Below are positions 52,303-60,421 of a DNA stretch of 64,000 nucleotides, piece after piece. The notes below the pieces were generated by a model. The model worked only from the letters and a program-made list of their open reading frames with translations, had not been told where the DNA came from and did no database searches. A program made the position numbers and the translations under genes. The DNA is from Streptomyces mirabilis. Lineage in GTDB: Bacteria; Actinomycetota; Actinomycetes; Streptomycetales; Streptomycetaceae. The stretch covers positions 2,790,001 through 2,854,000 of the forward strand of contig NZ_CP074102.1 in NCBI RefSeq assembly GCF_018310535.1. The letters are read 5' to 3'. Within the stretch, counting starts at the first letter, position 1, and the number at the start of each line of letters is the position of its first letter.

Positions 52303-52616
52303 CTCCGTCATCCCCGAGTGACGGCCGCACAGTCCTCCCGGATTTCACGATCAGGGCCCTGTCCGGCCCTCGTCCTCGCCCTCCCGAACACCGTTGATCG
52401 GCTGGGTCGTTGGCCGGGACTTCCGGGTCCCGGTCAGCTGACCCTCCGTCAGCTCCCGTGCCATGGAATGGATCGCGCCACTTCGCACCCTATTGCGTTG
52501 CGTCTGCAACGCGTGATGCGAGAGGATGTTCGGCGACCGTGAGGCGTGCATGACGCGCGGGCACGTCGGGGCGGTCGAACGACCGTGGTACACAACACAC
52601 TTACGGGGGCGAGTGG
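52303..52616. promoter_or_regulatory. T7SS locus promoter region with two inverted repeats
   Basis: No gene seen. GGTCAGCTGACC (52432-52443) is a perfect 12-bp palindrome, and GCGTTGC-GTCT-GCAACGC (52495-52512) has perfect 7-bp arms. They lie 174-185 and 105-122 bases upstream of the first WXG100-like gene. Either could be an operator controlling the secretion locus. The weak stem CCGTCA/TGACGG (52305-52324) may end the upstream gene. Confidence 0.45.
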
Positions 52617-52949
52617 ATGAAGTTCGACATGGGGTCGTCGACCCTGGCGGATCTCGGCAAGAGCACGCTCGGCTCAACCGAGGACCTGGGCACGCTGATC
52701 CGCTGGCTGGTGCAGGCGGCGGAGCCGTTGGAGGGGAAGTTCAACGGGGCGGGCAAGGCCGCGTTCGACTCGTTCAAGGCGCACACGGACGACATCACGA
52801 ACGCGCTGAACGGGTCGCTGGGCGCGATCCTGGGCGGCCAGGGCGGGATGGACACCGCGTTCGGCTCCGGTGACCTGGAGCAGGAGGACAACGCCCACCA
52901 GAACATGGGCCAGTCCAACTTCGATGCCGCCCGCTTCGGCGCCCGATAG
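52617..52949 (+). CDS. WXG100/ESAT-6-like type VII secretion protein
   Basis: 110 residues. All-alpha with a central turn FNGAGKAAFDSF that replaces W-x-G by F-x-G, as in many streptomycete members. GSTEDLGTLIRWLVQAAEPLEGKF and HTDDITNALNGSLGAILGGQGGMDTAF are the two helices. No signal peptide, as expected for T7SS substrates. It opens a run of same-strand T7SS genes and precedes the second ESAT-6-like gene by 24 bases, so the pair may form the usual heterodimer. Confidence 0.85.
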   Translation: MKFDMGSSTLADLGKSTLGSTEDLGTLIRWLVQAAEPLEGKFNGAGKAAFDSFKAHTDDITNALNGSLGAILGGQGGMDTAFGSGDLEQEDNAHQNMGQSNFDAARFGAR

Positions 52950-52973
52950 TCGTCACCGAGGGGGAGCTTGATC

Positions 52974-53285
52974 ATGGGTCAGAATCTGGACCGTCGCTCG
53001 TACGACACCGGCGCCTCCACCGAGGTACAGGGCAGCCTGCAGGGCATCATCGGCCAGCTGGAGCGCGTCCTCGGCGACCGCGACCGCGCGGTGCAGGCCG
53101 CGATGGCCGACTTCACGGCCGACGGCGTCGCCGACGAGTACCACGGCAAGGAGCAGCGCTGGAACCGCGCCGCGAACGAGGTCCGCGACATCATCCGGCT
53201 TGTGCGCACCACGCTGGAGCAGAACGACGGCACCGCACAGTCGACCATGGCCAAGGCTCGCGCCGCCGTCGACAACATCGGCTGA
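52974..53285 (+). CDS. ESAT-6-like (pore-forming ESAT-6 family) protein
   Basis: 103 residues from ATG 52974 with GAGGGGGAG about 8 bases upstream (TTG 52968 also in frame). MGQNLDRRSYDTGASTEVQGSLQGIIGQLERVL and a C-terminal helix IIRLVRTTLEQNDGTAQSTMAKARAAVDNIG. The turn is EYHGKEQRWNRAANEV, with W-N-R in the W-x-G place. The length of about 100 and absence of a signal peptide fit the WXG100 superfamily. Likely secreted through the EccC/EccD machinery encoded downstream. Confidence 0.88.
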   Translation: MGQNLDRRSYDTGASTEVQGSLQGIIGQLERVLGDRDRAVQAAMADFTADGVADEYHGKEQRWNRAANEVRDIIRLVRTTLEQNDGTAQSTMAKARAAVDNIG

Positions 53286-53333
53286 CCGAAGCCGGGGCCG
53301 TAGTAAGCAGGAACGTTTCCACGGGGGTTTGGC

Positions 53334-53729
53334 ATGTCGGGGTGGGACATTTCGTCGTCCGGCGTCGAGTTCGTGACCTCGCTGGTCGCGGACGCGATGG
53401 ACGACGTGGCCAAGGACGTCAAGACGTACGGGACGGACGTGGAGAGCGCGGCCACCTCGGCCGGCACGGTCAGCGGACCGTACTGCGGGGCCGCGCCAAC
53501 CGGCGCGATCGGCGCGGCGCTGGCCATCTTCGTCGAGAAGACCGCGGGTGACGTGCTGTTCCTCGGCGCGCGGGCGGCGAAGTCGGTGAACGGGGCGCGG
53601 GAGGCGACCGCGTACTACGTGGCCGGAGATCTCGAAATGGCCGCCCAGGCCGAGCACAAGGCGCTCGGCGCACCGAAGATCGATCTGCCGGGTCGGGGCG
53701 GCACGGGCAAGGACGGCGGCGCCAAGTGA
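53334..53729 (+). CDS. DUF6507 family protein, T7SS accessory
   Basis: 131 residues. MSGWDISSSGVEFVTSLVADAMDDVAKDVKTYGTDVESAATSAG matches what I know as DUF6507, found in actinobacterial T7SS loci. The helical N-terminal half resembles WXG100-type proteins; GAIGAALAIFVEKTAGDVLFLG is a hydrophobic helix. The stop overlaps the toxin gene start by 4 bases, so the two are coupled. It may be the secretion partner or chaperone of the toxin (inference). Confidence 0.82.
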   Translation: MSGWDISSSGVEFVTSLVADAMDDVAKDVKTYGTDVESAATSAGTVSGPYCGAAPTGAIGAALAIFVEKTAGDVLFLGARAAKSVNGAREATAYYVAGDLEMAAQAEHKALGAPKIDLPGRGGTGKDGGAK

Positions 53730-56044
53730 TCGACCCGTCAGGCATACCCCAGTTCACCGGCGACTTCAACCAGTTGGACAAGGACACCTCCGGGCTGCGC
53801 GGCGACGCCATCGGGATCCGCGACGGCGGGATGGACGTGCACTCCCGCTTCCAGATGCTGGAGGCCTTCTACACCGCTCCGGAGGCCGACGACCTTTTCG
53901 CGACCACACAGCCGGTGATGGACAAGGCGGATATCTTCGCCACCAAGCTGGAGACGGTCGCGGACGCGCTGGACACGTACTCCGTCGAGGCCCGTCCGCT
54001 CGCCAAGAGGCTCGCCCAGCTCAAGACGGACGCCTTCGCGTTCGTCGACAGCGTCGAGGGCGACGACGACTGGACGTACGACGGGGACAAGATCCACCGT
54101 CACCAGGAGCTCATGGACGGCGTCGCCACCGCGGAGAGCGCCTTCCGGGAGGCTGAGCGCCGGGCCGCCACCAAGATCTCGTCCCTCGTCGGCGGGCCGG
54201 AGTTCGTGGTCGACGACGGTCACCACACCGTCGACAAGAAGACGGTGATGTACGGCTACGACCTCGACGTCCTCAAGCACGCCAAGAAGACGCCCTGGGG
54301 GGTCCCGGAAAGCGAGTCCCACCACGCGTGGGAGGTCGGCTATTGGGCCAAGAGCTTCTTCTGGGACGGCCTCGTCATCGACAACATCTGGGGCGGCATC
54401 AAGGGACTGGGCACCCTGGTCGGCTGGAACGGCTCGGACGCGGCCGGGGACGCCTGGGGTCATCTCGGGGACGTCGTCAGCGGGATCGGCCAGTACACCG
54501 CCAAACCGTACGACGCGCTCATGGACTGGGCGATCGGCCCGGACAAGGAGAGCGCAACGGAGGTCCGGCAGAAGAAGGCCGCCAAGGACTTCGCCAAGTC
54601 CATGGTCGCCTGGGACATGTGGAGCGAGAACCCCGCCCGCGCCGCGGCAACGGTCGTCTTCAACGGCCTCACCCTCGGCGCCGGCCCCCTGGCCGTCGCG
54701 GCCAAGGGCGGGGAAGTCGGCGCGGTTGCCAAGGGCGCCGGGATCGCCGCCAAGGTCGGCGAGTACATCGACCCGGTCGCCGTCGGCCTCAAAGCGACCG
54801 GCAAAGCCATCAGCACACTGCCCAAGCTCTCCGACCTCACCGCCGGAATCCGCACCGGCATCGGCGCCTCGGCGGACTCCCAGCGCATCCACAGCGTCAT
54901 CGAACTCGGCGACGGCTCCAAAGTCGTCATCGAGGACGGCAAGTTCATCCCCGTCGACAAGCACGGCAACGTCGTCGGGGACACGCCGCGCCAGGAAGCG
55001 TCCGCGGACGCACGGCCCACGCCGGAAGAGACGCCCGCGCAGCAGCGGGAGCCCGCGGGGGTGGGCGCTGCCTCACGCGTCCCCGGAGCCACTGCTCATG
55101 CAGGGGAAAACCTCCCGCCCCAGGCCAGCCACGGCACCCCAGCCGGGGGCAGGGGCGATGCCCTCAGTAGCGGCGGGCGTGATGTCCCGAAAGGCGGAGC
55201 CGCCTCAACGCATGGTGCGGACTCTGGGGCGTCGTCATCGGGTACGGGTCCAATTGCCACCGATGCGAATGGCGCACGTGGCGGCGTTCGTCACGGGGCT
55301 GGTGCCACGAGCCGTGAACCGCGCTCCGGGGATGCGTATACGGACGGCCGCCGCGGGCACGCCTCGGAAGGCGCTGACGGCTCAGGGGAATCTGATGCCG
55401 GCAGCCCTCACGAGCCAACACATGGTCACGAGACCGCCCACGCAAACGCTCACGAACCACGCGAGGGGCACGAGGAAGCAGCGGCCACCGACGGCACGGA
55501 TGCGTCCTCCGAAGCACGGCAGCACGGTGAAGGAGACGGTGAGCCCGACTTCACGCGTCCCACCCTGCCGCCCGGCCAAGCGGAGCTGTCTCTGCGCGAG
55601 CTGCGTGCCCTGCGTGCCGGGCGCCATCGCTATACCACTGCGGAGGAGATAGGCAGGGAGATGTTCGGTGGTGGCTCTGAGCGGCACTACCGGGTTCCGA
55701 CCCACAACCACCCCTATTACCCTGTGGAGACCCCGGGTGGTCGCAAAGTGGACGTGCCTGTGGATATGCCGGGCGGCCGGACTTTGGCTGTCGAAATCAA
55801 GCACTACCTGGAATTCCGAACGGTCAAACTCGCCGACGGAACGAACCAGGTCGTCAAGGGAGAGGTTCCACTCAACAAGGGTATAATCGAACAGATCAAC
55901 AAAGATCTCACATTGCGACGCCTGGATCCCAAATATGATCCTCGATGGGTGTTTATGCACGCACCTCCATCCCAGGCTCTCCGAAATTATCTCGTTCAGG
56001 CTCGCATCATATTTGTCGAATACGGTCCGGCCCCCAAGAAGTAA
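53726..56044 (+). CDS. T7SS-secreted polymorphic toxin with PD-(D/E)XK-like C-terminal domain
   Basis: 772 residues from GTG 53726 (4-base overlap). Residues 1-170: T7SS signal region (IPQFTGDFNQLDKDTSGLRGDAIGIRDGG, VADALDTYSVEARPLAKRLAQLK). About 290-350: hydrophobic helices (ARAAATVVFNGLTLGAGPLAVAAKGG). 415-605: Gly/Pro/His/Glu low-complexity linker (HEPTHGHETAHANAHEPREG). 610-772: tip domain with GGRKVDVPVDMPGGRTLAVEIKHY, i.e. D676/D680 and E690-x-K692, the restriction-endonuclease-fold signature, followed by KGIIEQINKDL. The tip has visibly lower GC and rarer codons than the body. Predicted DNase or RNase delivered to rival cells; the nuclease role is inferred. Confidence 0.85.
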   Translation: MIDPSGIPQFTGDFNQLDKDTSGLRGDAIGIRDGGMDVHSRFQMLEAFYTAPEADDLFATTQPVMDKADIFATKLETVADALDTYSVEARPLAKRLAQLKTDAFAFVDSVEGDDDWTYDGDKIHRHQELMDGVATAESAFREAERRAATKISSLVGGPEFVVDDGHHTVDKKTVMYGYDLDVLKHAKKTPWGVPESESHHAWEVGYWAKSFFWDGLVIDNIWGGIKGLGTLVGWNGSDAAGDAWGHLGDVVSGIGQYTAKPYDALMDWAIGPDKESATEVRQKKAAKDFAKSMVAWDMWSENPARAAATVVFNGLTLGAGPLAVAAKGGEVGAVAKGAGIAAKVGEYIDPVAVGLKATGKAISTLPKLSDLTAGIRTGIGASADSQRIHSVIELGDGSKVVIEDGKFIPVDKHGNVVGDTPRQEASADARPTPEETPAQQREPAGVGAASRVPGATAHAGENLPPQASHGTPAGGRGDALSSGGRDVPKGGAASTHGADSGASSSGTGPIATDANGARGGVRHGAGATSREPRSGDAYTDGRRGHASEGADGSGESDAGSPHEPTHGHETAHANAHEPREGHEEAAATDGTDASSEARQHGEGDGEPDFTRPTLPPGQAELSLRELRALRAGRHRYTTAEEIGREMFGGGSERHYRVPTHNHPYYPVETPGGRKVDVPVDMPGGRTLAVEIKHYLEFRTVKLADGTNQVVKGEVPLNKGIIEQINKDLTLRRLDPKYDPRWVFMHAPPSQALRNYLVQARIIFVEYGPAPKK

Positions 56045-56072
56045 GAATCAGTTTTAGCGGAAGGTGTCAGAA

Positions 56073-56534
56073 ATGGCGAGGGCAAGCGCTCCCGACCCGA
56101 ATCTTGAACGATGGATCGAGGAGGGACGTCGGACGATCATCGATATCGCCGACATGTTGGGAGTTCTTCCAGATGCCTACACCCGAGACCCGTTGAGCCT
56201 GATTCCCGCCCTGCAGAATTACGTGTCACGTCTCCCCCTCGGTCAGTTCGAGCAATCGGACTGGGTAACGTTGCATAGCGACCTGCTGTCGTATGTGGCA
56301 GATTTTCTGATTCAGAGGCACGGCGCCCGCTGGGATGTAGTAGATGATTCAACAACGCCTCGCGGCTACCGCTACGTCATCGAGGCGCAGGGTCACGATG
56401 GGGAGATCCGTAGGATCGACCCGGCTGACGTCGTTATGACCGAATTTGATAACCTTCCCATTGAGATCACGAGGATGCTCGCCAGTGCGGAACTCACACT
56501 GCACTTGACACCTCAAGTCAGTGAAGATGAGTAA
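56073..56534 (+). CDS. Probable cognate immunity protein
   Basis: 153 residues from ATG 56073 with GCGGAAGG 9 bases upstream (GTG 56064 in frame overlaps that site). It starts 28 bases after the toxin stop. Acidic overall (many Asp/Glu, ending QVSEDE), all-soluble, with mixed alpha/beta pattern (RRTIIDIADMLGVLPDAYTR, LLSYVADFLIQRHG, RRIDPADVVMTEFDNLPIEIT). I recognise no family. Lower GC, like the toxin tip, so both probably travel together. Position and acidity argue for neutralising the basic nuclease domain. Confidence 0.75.
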   Translation: MARASAPDPNLERWIEEGRRTIIDIADMLGVLPDAYTRDPLSLIPALQNYVSRLPLGQFEQSDWVTLHSDLLSYVADFLIQRHGARWDVVDDSTTPRGYRYVIEAQGHDGEIRRIDPADVVMTEFDNLPIEITRMLASAELTLHLTPQVSEDE

Positions 56535-56600
56535 CGTGTTTCCTGAATCTGCGCGGCCTCCAGCACGGCCAGCTCGGCGAGTTCCCCACCTGAGGCCTAC

Positions 56601-57473
56601 GTGATCACGCGCATTCCTCGCCACGACTACCCCACGGACAACGCGGCAGAGGGTCTGGCGGTACTCAACGAGACCGTGGACTGGGTCCTCGGTGAGCTTG
56701 ACGAACCGGACGACATCGGACGTGGCCAAGCCTTGAGCACCAGTCTGACACTGGCGCAGACGCGCTGTGCGATCGATCCCTACGCATCGAAGTTCGAAAC
56801 GTGGGAGGCGTGGGTCACGGCCATGCAGGTCGGCTCCGCCTTGTTCGACTCGGCCACGGCAGTCGAAGGCCCCGTACCCTGCCGTATCGGGAGCACCGGA
56901 CAGGTGAAGAACCTCCCGGCGACCGGCCCGACGTCCTATACGCACGCGGGAGCCTGGATCACCTCGGTCTACCTGGCGATGATCTGCCGTGAAAATGAGC
57001 GCCTCGACCGGCTGATGCAAGTACCTGTGTCGTTCCTCCGTGCGTCCGGCGCTCTGTTCGACGAGTACACCTACGACTGGGTGGAGGCTCTGCAGAGTTA
57101 CTGGCACGGCCAGGCTGCAAACACGTGGGACAAACTGGTCGCTGCGGTCAAAGGCACAGACCCCGACGTGGCCCAGGTCGCCGACAGGGACACCATGCTG
57201 ATGCTCCTGTATCCACCACTCGAGCTCTTCCAGCTCTACAACCGTCAAGAGACCGATGAGTTCAATAGGTCACTGGTCCAAGCCCTCACCTGGCACAAGC
57301 AGTACTGGACCGGCGACGAAGCACGATCCCTGAGCAGCGACGGCCTGGTCGCTCTCGGCCCACTCGCCATCGCCTGCATGGCCTATGACAACGACTTCCC
57401 CATCGAGGTCGAGTCCGAGTACCTGCCCAAAGCCCTTCTGCAGCACAACTGGGTGGGCGAGTACGCCACCTGA
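56601..57473 (+). CDS. Immunity 49 (Imm49) family protein
   Basis: 290 residues from GTG 56601. Matches the Imm49 family as I know it: RHDYPTDNAAEGLAVLNETVDWVL, LAQTRCAIDPYASKFETWEAWVTAMQVGSALF, LPATGPTSYTHAGAWITSVYLAMICRE, GTDPDVAQVADRDTMLMLLYPPLELF and SDGLVALGPLAIACMAYDNDFPIEVESEYLPKALL. All-helical, soluble. Imm49 proteins guard against nuclease or other toxins in contact-dependent systems. Which toxin it meets here is unclear because another immunity candidate lies nearer; it may be a spare from an earlier module. Confidence 0.9.
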   Translation: MITRIPRHDYPTDNAAEGLAVLNETVDWVLGELDEPDDIGRGQALSTSLTLAQTRCAIDPYASKFETWEAWVTAMQVGSALFDSATAVEGPVPCRIGSTGQVKNLPATGPTSYTHAGAWITSVYLAMICRENERLDRLMQVPVSFLRASGALFDEYTYDWVEALQSYWHGQAANTWDKLVAAVKGTDPDVAQVADRDTMLMLLYPPLELFQLYNRQETDEFNRSLVQALTWHKQYWTGDEARSLSSDGLVALGPLAIACMAYDNDFPIEVESEYLPKALLQHNWVGEYAT

Positions 57474-57518
57474 CAGCCGATACCTCACTCTGAGAACTGA
57501 AACGGACAACGAATACCT

Positions 57519-57797
57519 GTGGCAGCCCAGGACTACGACAGCCAATTGCTGGAGTCGGTGTCGGTTCGGCGCCGGCGGCTGCGGGATGCCGTCTTGTTCG
57601 GGACGCAGCGGCAGCGGCGGTCGGTGGACGAGCGGCTCGGCAAGGTGTTCGCCGGGATCGTGGTCGCGGCGGTGTTGTGCGCCGGGTGCGTGGGCTGGTC
57701 GTTCGTTTCGCACCGGGTCATCGGGAAAAGCCCGTACGGCCCCTCCGCGCCCTCTTCCTCGCCTTCCGCGGCGCCTTCGGCGTCTTCCACCCAATGA
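57519..57797 (+). CDS. Small single-span membrane protein of the T7SS locus
   Basis: 92 residues from GTG 57519. Basic cytoplasmic N-terminus (SVRRRRLRDAVLFGTQRQRRSVDERLGK), one membrane segment (VFAGIVVAAVLCAGCVGWSFVS) and an outer Ser/Pro/Ala-rich tail (SAPSSSPSAAPSASSTQ). No domain recognised. GC returns to the genome norm here after the immunity genes, marking the right edge of the exchangeable module. It lies 21 bases before eccD, so it is probably a locus-specific accessory membrane protein. Confidence 0.75.
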   Translation: MAAQDYDSQLLESVSVRRRRLRDAVLFGTQRQRRSVDERLGKVFAGIVVAAVLCAGCVGWSFVSHRVIGKSPYGPSAPSSSPSAAPSASSTQ

Positions 57798-57818
57798 CTC
57801 GATGATAGGTTCGAACGC

Positions 57819-59198
57819 GTGATATCTGCGGGGTCCCTGAGCCGTACGACGCCGAACCGGACTGCTTTGAGCCGGGTCACTCTGATCGGCGAGCGGAGGC
57901 GGATCGACCTCGTCCTGCCCTCTCAGGAACCAGTCGGGCTGCTCTTGCCCGAAGTGATGCGGCTGCTGGACGATCGGGCATCGGCCCGGCCAGAGTCGCG
58001 GCACCTCGTCACCACGGAGGGTTCGGCGCTCGCGCACGACAGCACGCTGGAATCGGCGGGGATTCCGGACGGCGCCGTCCTGCGGCTCGTGCGGCTGGAG
58101 GACGCCCCCGCGGCGCCCGTGGTGCACGACGTCACTGATGAGGTCGCCGACGAGCTGAATGTACGTGCATGGCGGTGGAGCCCTGCGTCCCGGCGCATCG
58201 TCTCGGGAGTCGCGACGGTCGGCTGGGCCGTCCTGGCCGCGGCCCTGGCCCGCAGCGAGTTCGCGCTGCCGGTGGTAGGCAGCACTCTGGTGACCGTCGC
58301 CGCCGTGTCCGCACTCGCGGGGGCTCTCTTCGGGCGGTCCGGGCGACGTGGCCTGGCCACCACGCTCCTGGTCACCGGGGGGACTGTCGGGGCCCTCGGG
58401 GTATGGACCCTGGCCGATGCCCATGCCTGGTCCGGCGCGGCGCGGCTGGCCGGCGTCGCGGTCGCACTCGTTGTGACGCTGCTCCTGCTGGGCTGGTTCA
58501 CGGCACTGGGCCGCGGCGGCCTCGTCGGCGCCGCCACGGTCGTCGGCTGTGTCCTCTGCTGGGAGGTTGCGGTGGCTGTCCAGTCGGGCGCGGGTACGTC
58601 AGTGGAGCAGGCTCACGTGGGGGCGGTGCTGAGCGTCGTCTCGGTTGTCGCCCTCGGCGTGCTGCCGCGGCTCGCGCTCATGGCGTCCGGCCTGTCCGGG
58701 CTGGACGACCGGCGGTCCAGCGGCGCGTCCGTCAGCCGCTATCAGGTCAGCACCGCCCTGACCGCCACTCATCGTGGCCTGGCGCTCGCCACCCTCGTCC
58801 TGGCCGCCTCGGCCATGGCGGCGGGGCTGCTCGTACTGCGGGCGCCTTCGGCATGGACCGTCCTGCTCGCCGTGGTGGTCACGGTCGTTCTGGCACTGCG
58901 GGCACGTGCCTTCCCGCTCGTCACCGAGGTCGTGGCACTGTTCGGGGCAGGTGCCGTGGTCGCCGTCCGGCTCGTCGGAGTGTGGCAGGAGCACTCCGGT
59001 GCGGTGGGGTCGTTGGCCCTGCTCGTCACGCTGGCCGTGCTGCCGCTGATGGTGCTGGCGGTGCAGCCCGCCGAGCATGTGCGGATCCGGCTGCGGCGCT
59101 TCGGCGACGTGCTCGAATCGGTGGGAGTCATCGCCCTCTTCCCCCTCGTCATCGGGGCTTTCGGTGTGTACGGGCGTCTGCTCGACACCTTCGCGTAG
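57819..59198 (+). CDS. eccD: Type VII secretion integral membrane protein EccD
   Basis: 459 residues from GTG 57819. N-terminal ubiquitin-like (YukD) domain (SRVTLIGERRRIDLVLPSQEPVGLLLPEVMRLL, about 20-105, ending ILRLVRLED-like VLRLVRLED), then about eleven membrane spans (for example VALVVTLLLLGWFTALGRGG and VTLAVLPLMVLAV). This is the EccD/SnM layout that forms the inner-membrane channel core of the secretion complex. It follows the small membrane protein and precedes the ParA-like ATPase gene by 10 bases. Confidence 0.93.
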   Translation: MISAGSLSRTTPNRTALSRVTLIGERRRIDLVLPSQEPVGLLLPEVMRLLDDRASARPESRHLVTTEGSALAHDSTLESAGIPDGAVLRLVRLEDAPAAPVVHDVTDEVADELNVRAWRWSPASRRIVSGVATVGWAVLAAALARSEFALPVVGSTLVTVAAVSALAGALFGRSGRRGLATTLLVTGGTVGALGVWTLADAHAWSGAARLAGVAVALVVTLLLLGWFTALGRGGLVGAATVVGCVLCWEVAVAVQSGAGTSVEQAHVGAVLSVVSVVALGVLPRLALMASGLSGLDDRRSSGASVSRYQVSTALTATHRGLALATLVLAASAMAAGLLVLRAPSAWTVLLAVVVTVVLALRARAFPLVTEVVALFGAGAVVAVRLVGVWQEHSGAVGSLALLVTLAVLPLMVLAVQPAEHVRIRLRRFGDVLESVGVIALFPLVIGAFGVYGRLLDTFA

Positions 59199-59208
59199 GG
59201 ATAACTCC

Positions 59209-60378
59209 ATGGCTCAGGGAGGGGACTGGCAGCAGGACGTGCTGCGGCAGTTGGGGCAGCGCGGTACAGCGGACGAAGCGGCCGAGCCCGCCTCCGAGTC
59301 CACCGAGCCCCCTGTGCGGCCTCAACTGACGCACCCAGCACCGGAGCCGCCCACCGATACGGGTCCCACCGCCTCTGAGGGTTTCCCTCGGCACGCCGCC
59401 CCGGCGCCGAAGCCGGAACCCGCTGTCCGGTCACCCCGTGATCCCCGGCTTCCCCTGCACACCCCGGAGTCCGTGCCCACCGTCGACCCCCGCCTGGCAC
59501 ACGCTCTGGGTCGCCCCCAGCACGGCGATTCGGTGTCCCGCCGCACCGGACGCACGCTCCGCAAACTCGCCTCGTCAGCCACCCAGGACGTCACCGAAGA
59601 GACACGCCTCGCCCGGGAGTTGCAGCAGCCGGTCACCACGGGCCGAGTCATCGCGGTCACGTCCATCCGGGGCGGAGTGGGCAAGTCGACCGTCTCCGCC
59701 CTGCTGGGCCGCACCTTCAACCACTACCGACACGACCCTGTCCTCACCCTGGAGGCCGATGCCGCACTCGGCACCCTCCCCGTACGGTTGGGTGCCGAAT
59801 CAGTGCGCTGGTCGTGCGCGGACCTCGCGCAGATCCTCACCCCCGCGATGCAACTCACCGACGTCACCGGCTACTTGGTTCCGGTGTCCGACGGTGGCTG
59901 GCTGCTGCCCGCGAGCCAGGGGCGCGTCGGCGCGCCGATGGACGTCCGCACCTACCGCACGGTCACACTGGCGCTGCGGCGCTACTTCGCGGTGACGGTG
60001 GTGGACTGCGAGACCCTGCCCGGTGAAGTGGCGCGTACGGCGATGGACACCGCGCATGCCCGGGTGGTGGTCGCCCCGATGACCGCGGAGGGCGTCAACG
60101 GCACCCGGCAGGTCCTGGACTGGCTGGCCCAGCTGCCGCACTCCGCCCTGGCCGGCACCGTCGTGGCGCTGTCCGCGAGCTCCCCCGACGCCACGCTCGA
60201 CGAGAAGACGGCCGCCGCGCACCTGCGAGAGACGGGCGTGTCCGTCGTCCCGCTCCGCTACGACCGGCATCTGGCCCAGGGAGGCCCCATCCACACCGCC
60301 ATGCTGGGCCAGGCCACCCGGGACGCCGCCGTCCGCCTGGCCGCGGAGGCGATGCACCGTGCGGTGAGGGTGCGATGA
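59209..60378 (+). CDS. MinD/ParA-like ATPase of the T7SS locus (EspI-like)
   Basis: 389 residues from ATG 59209. Proline-rich, disordered N-terminal 120 residues (PPVRPQLTHPAPEPPTDTGP), then a MinD/ParA-type fold: deviant Walker A TSIRGGVGKST (K replaced by R in the first position), LTLEADAALGTLPVRLG, and VTVVDCETLPGEVART as Walker B. Its C-terminus contains PLRYDRHLAQGGPIHTAMLGQATRDAAVRLAAEAM, typical of EspI-like proteins. EspI of mycobacteria lowers secretion when ATP is scarce; the same role is inferred. Confidence 0.88.
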   Translation: MAQGGDWQQDVLRQLGQRGTADEAAEPASESTEPPVRPQLTHPAPEPPTDTGPTASEGFPRHAAPAPKPEPAVRSPRDPRLPLHTPESVPTVDPRLAHALGRPQHGDSVSRRTGRTLRKLASSATQDVTEETRLARELQQPVTTGRVIAVTSIRGGVGKSTVSALLGRTFNHYRHDPVLTLEADAALGTLPVRLGAESVRWSCADLAQILTPAMQLTDVTGYLVPVSDGGWLLPASQGRVGAPMDVRTYRTVTLALRRYFAVTVVDCETLPGEVARTAMDTAHARVVVAPMTAEGVNGTRQVLDWLAQLPHSALAGTVVALSASSPDATLDEKTAAAHLRETGVSVVPLRYDRHLAQGGPIHTAMLGQATRDAAVRLAAEAMHRAVRVR

Positions 60379-60421
60379 GCACGAGCCAGGCTTCAGGACC
60401 CGTTCGAGAAAAGGCCCGTCC

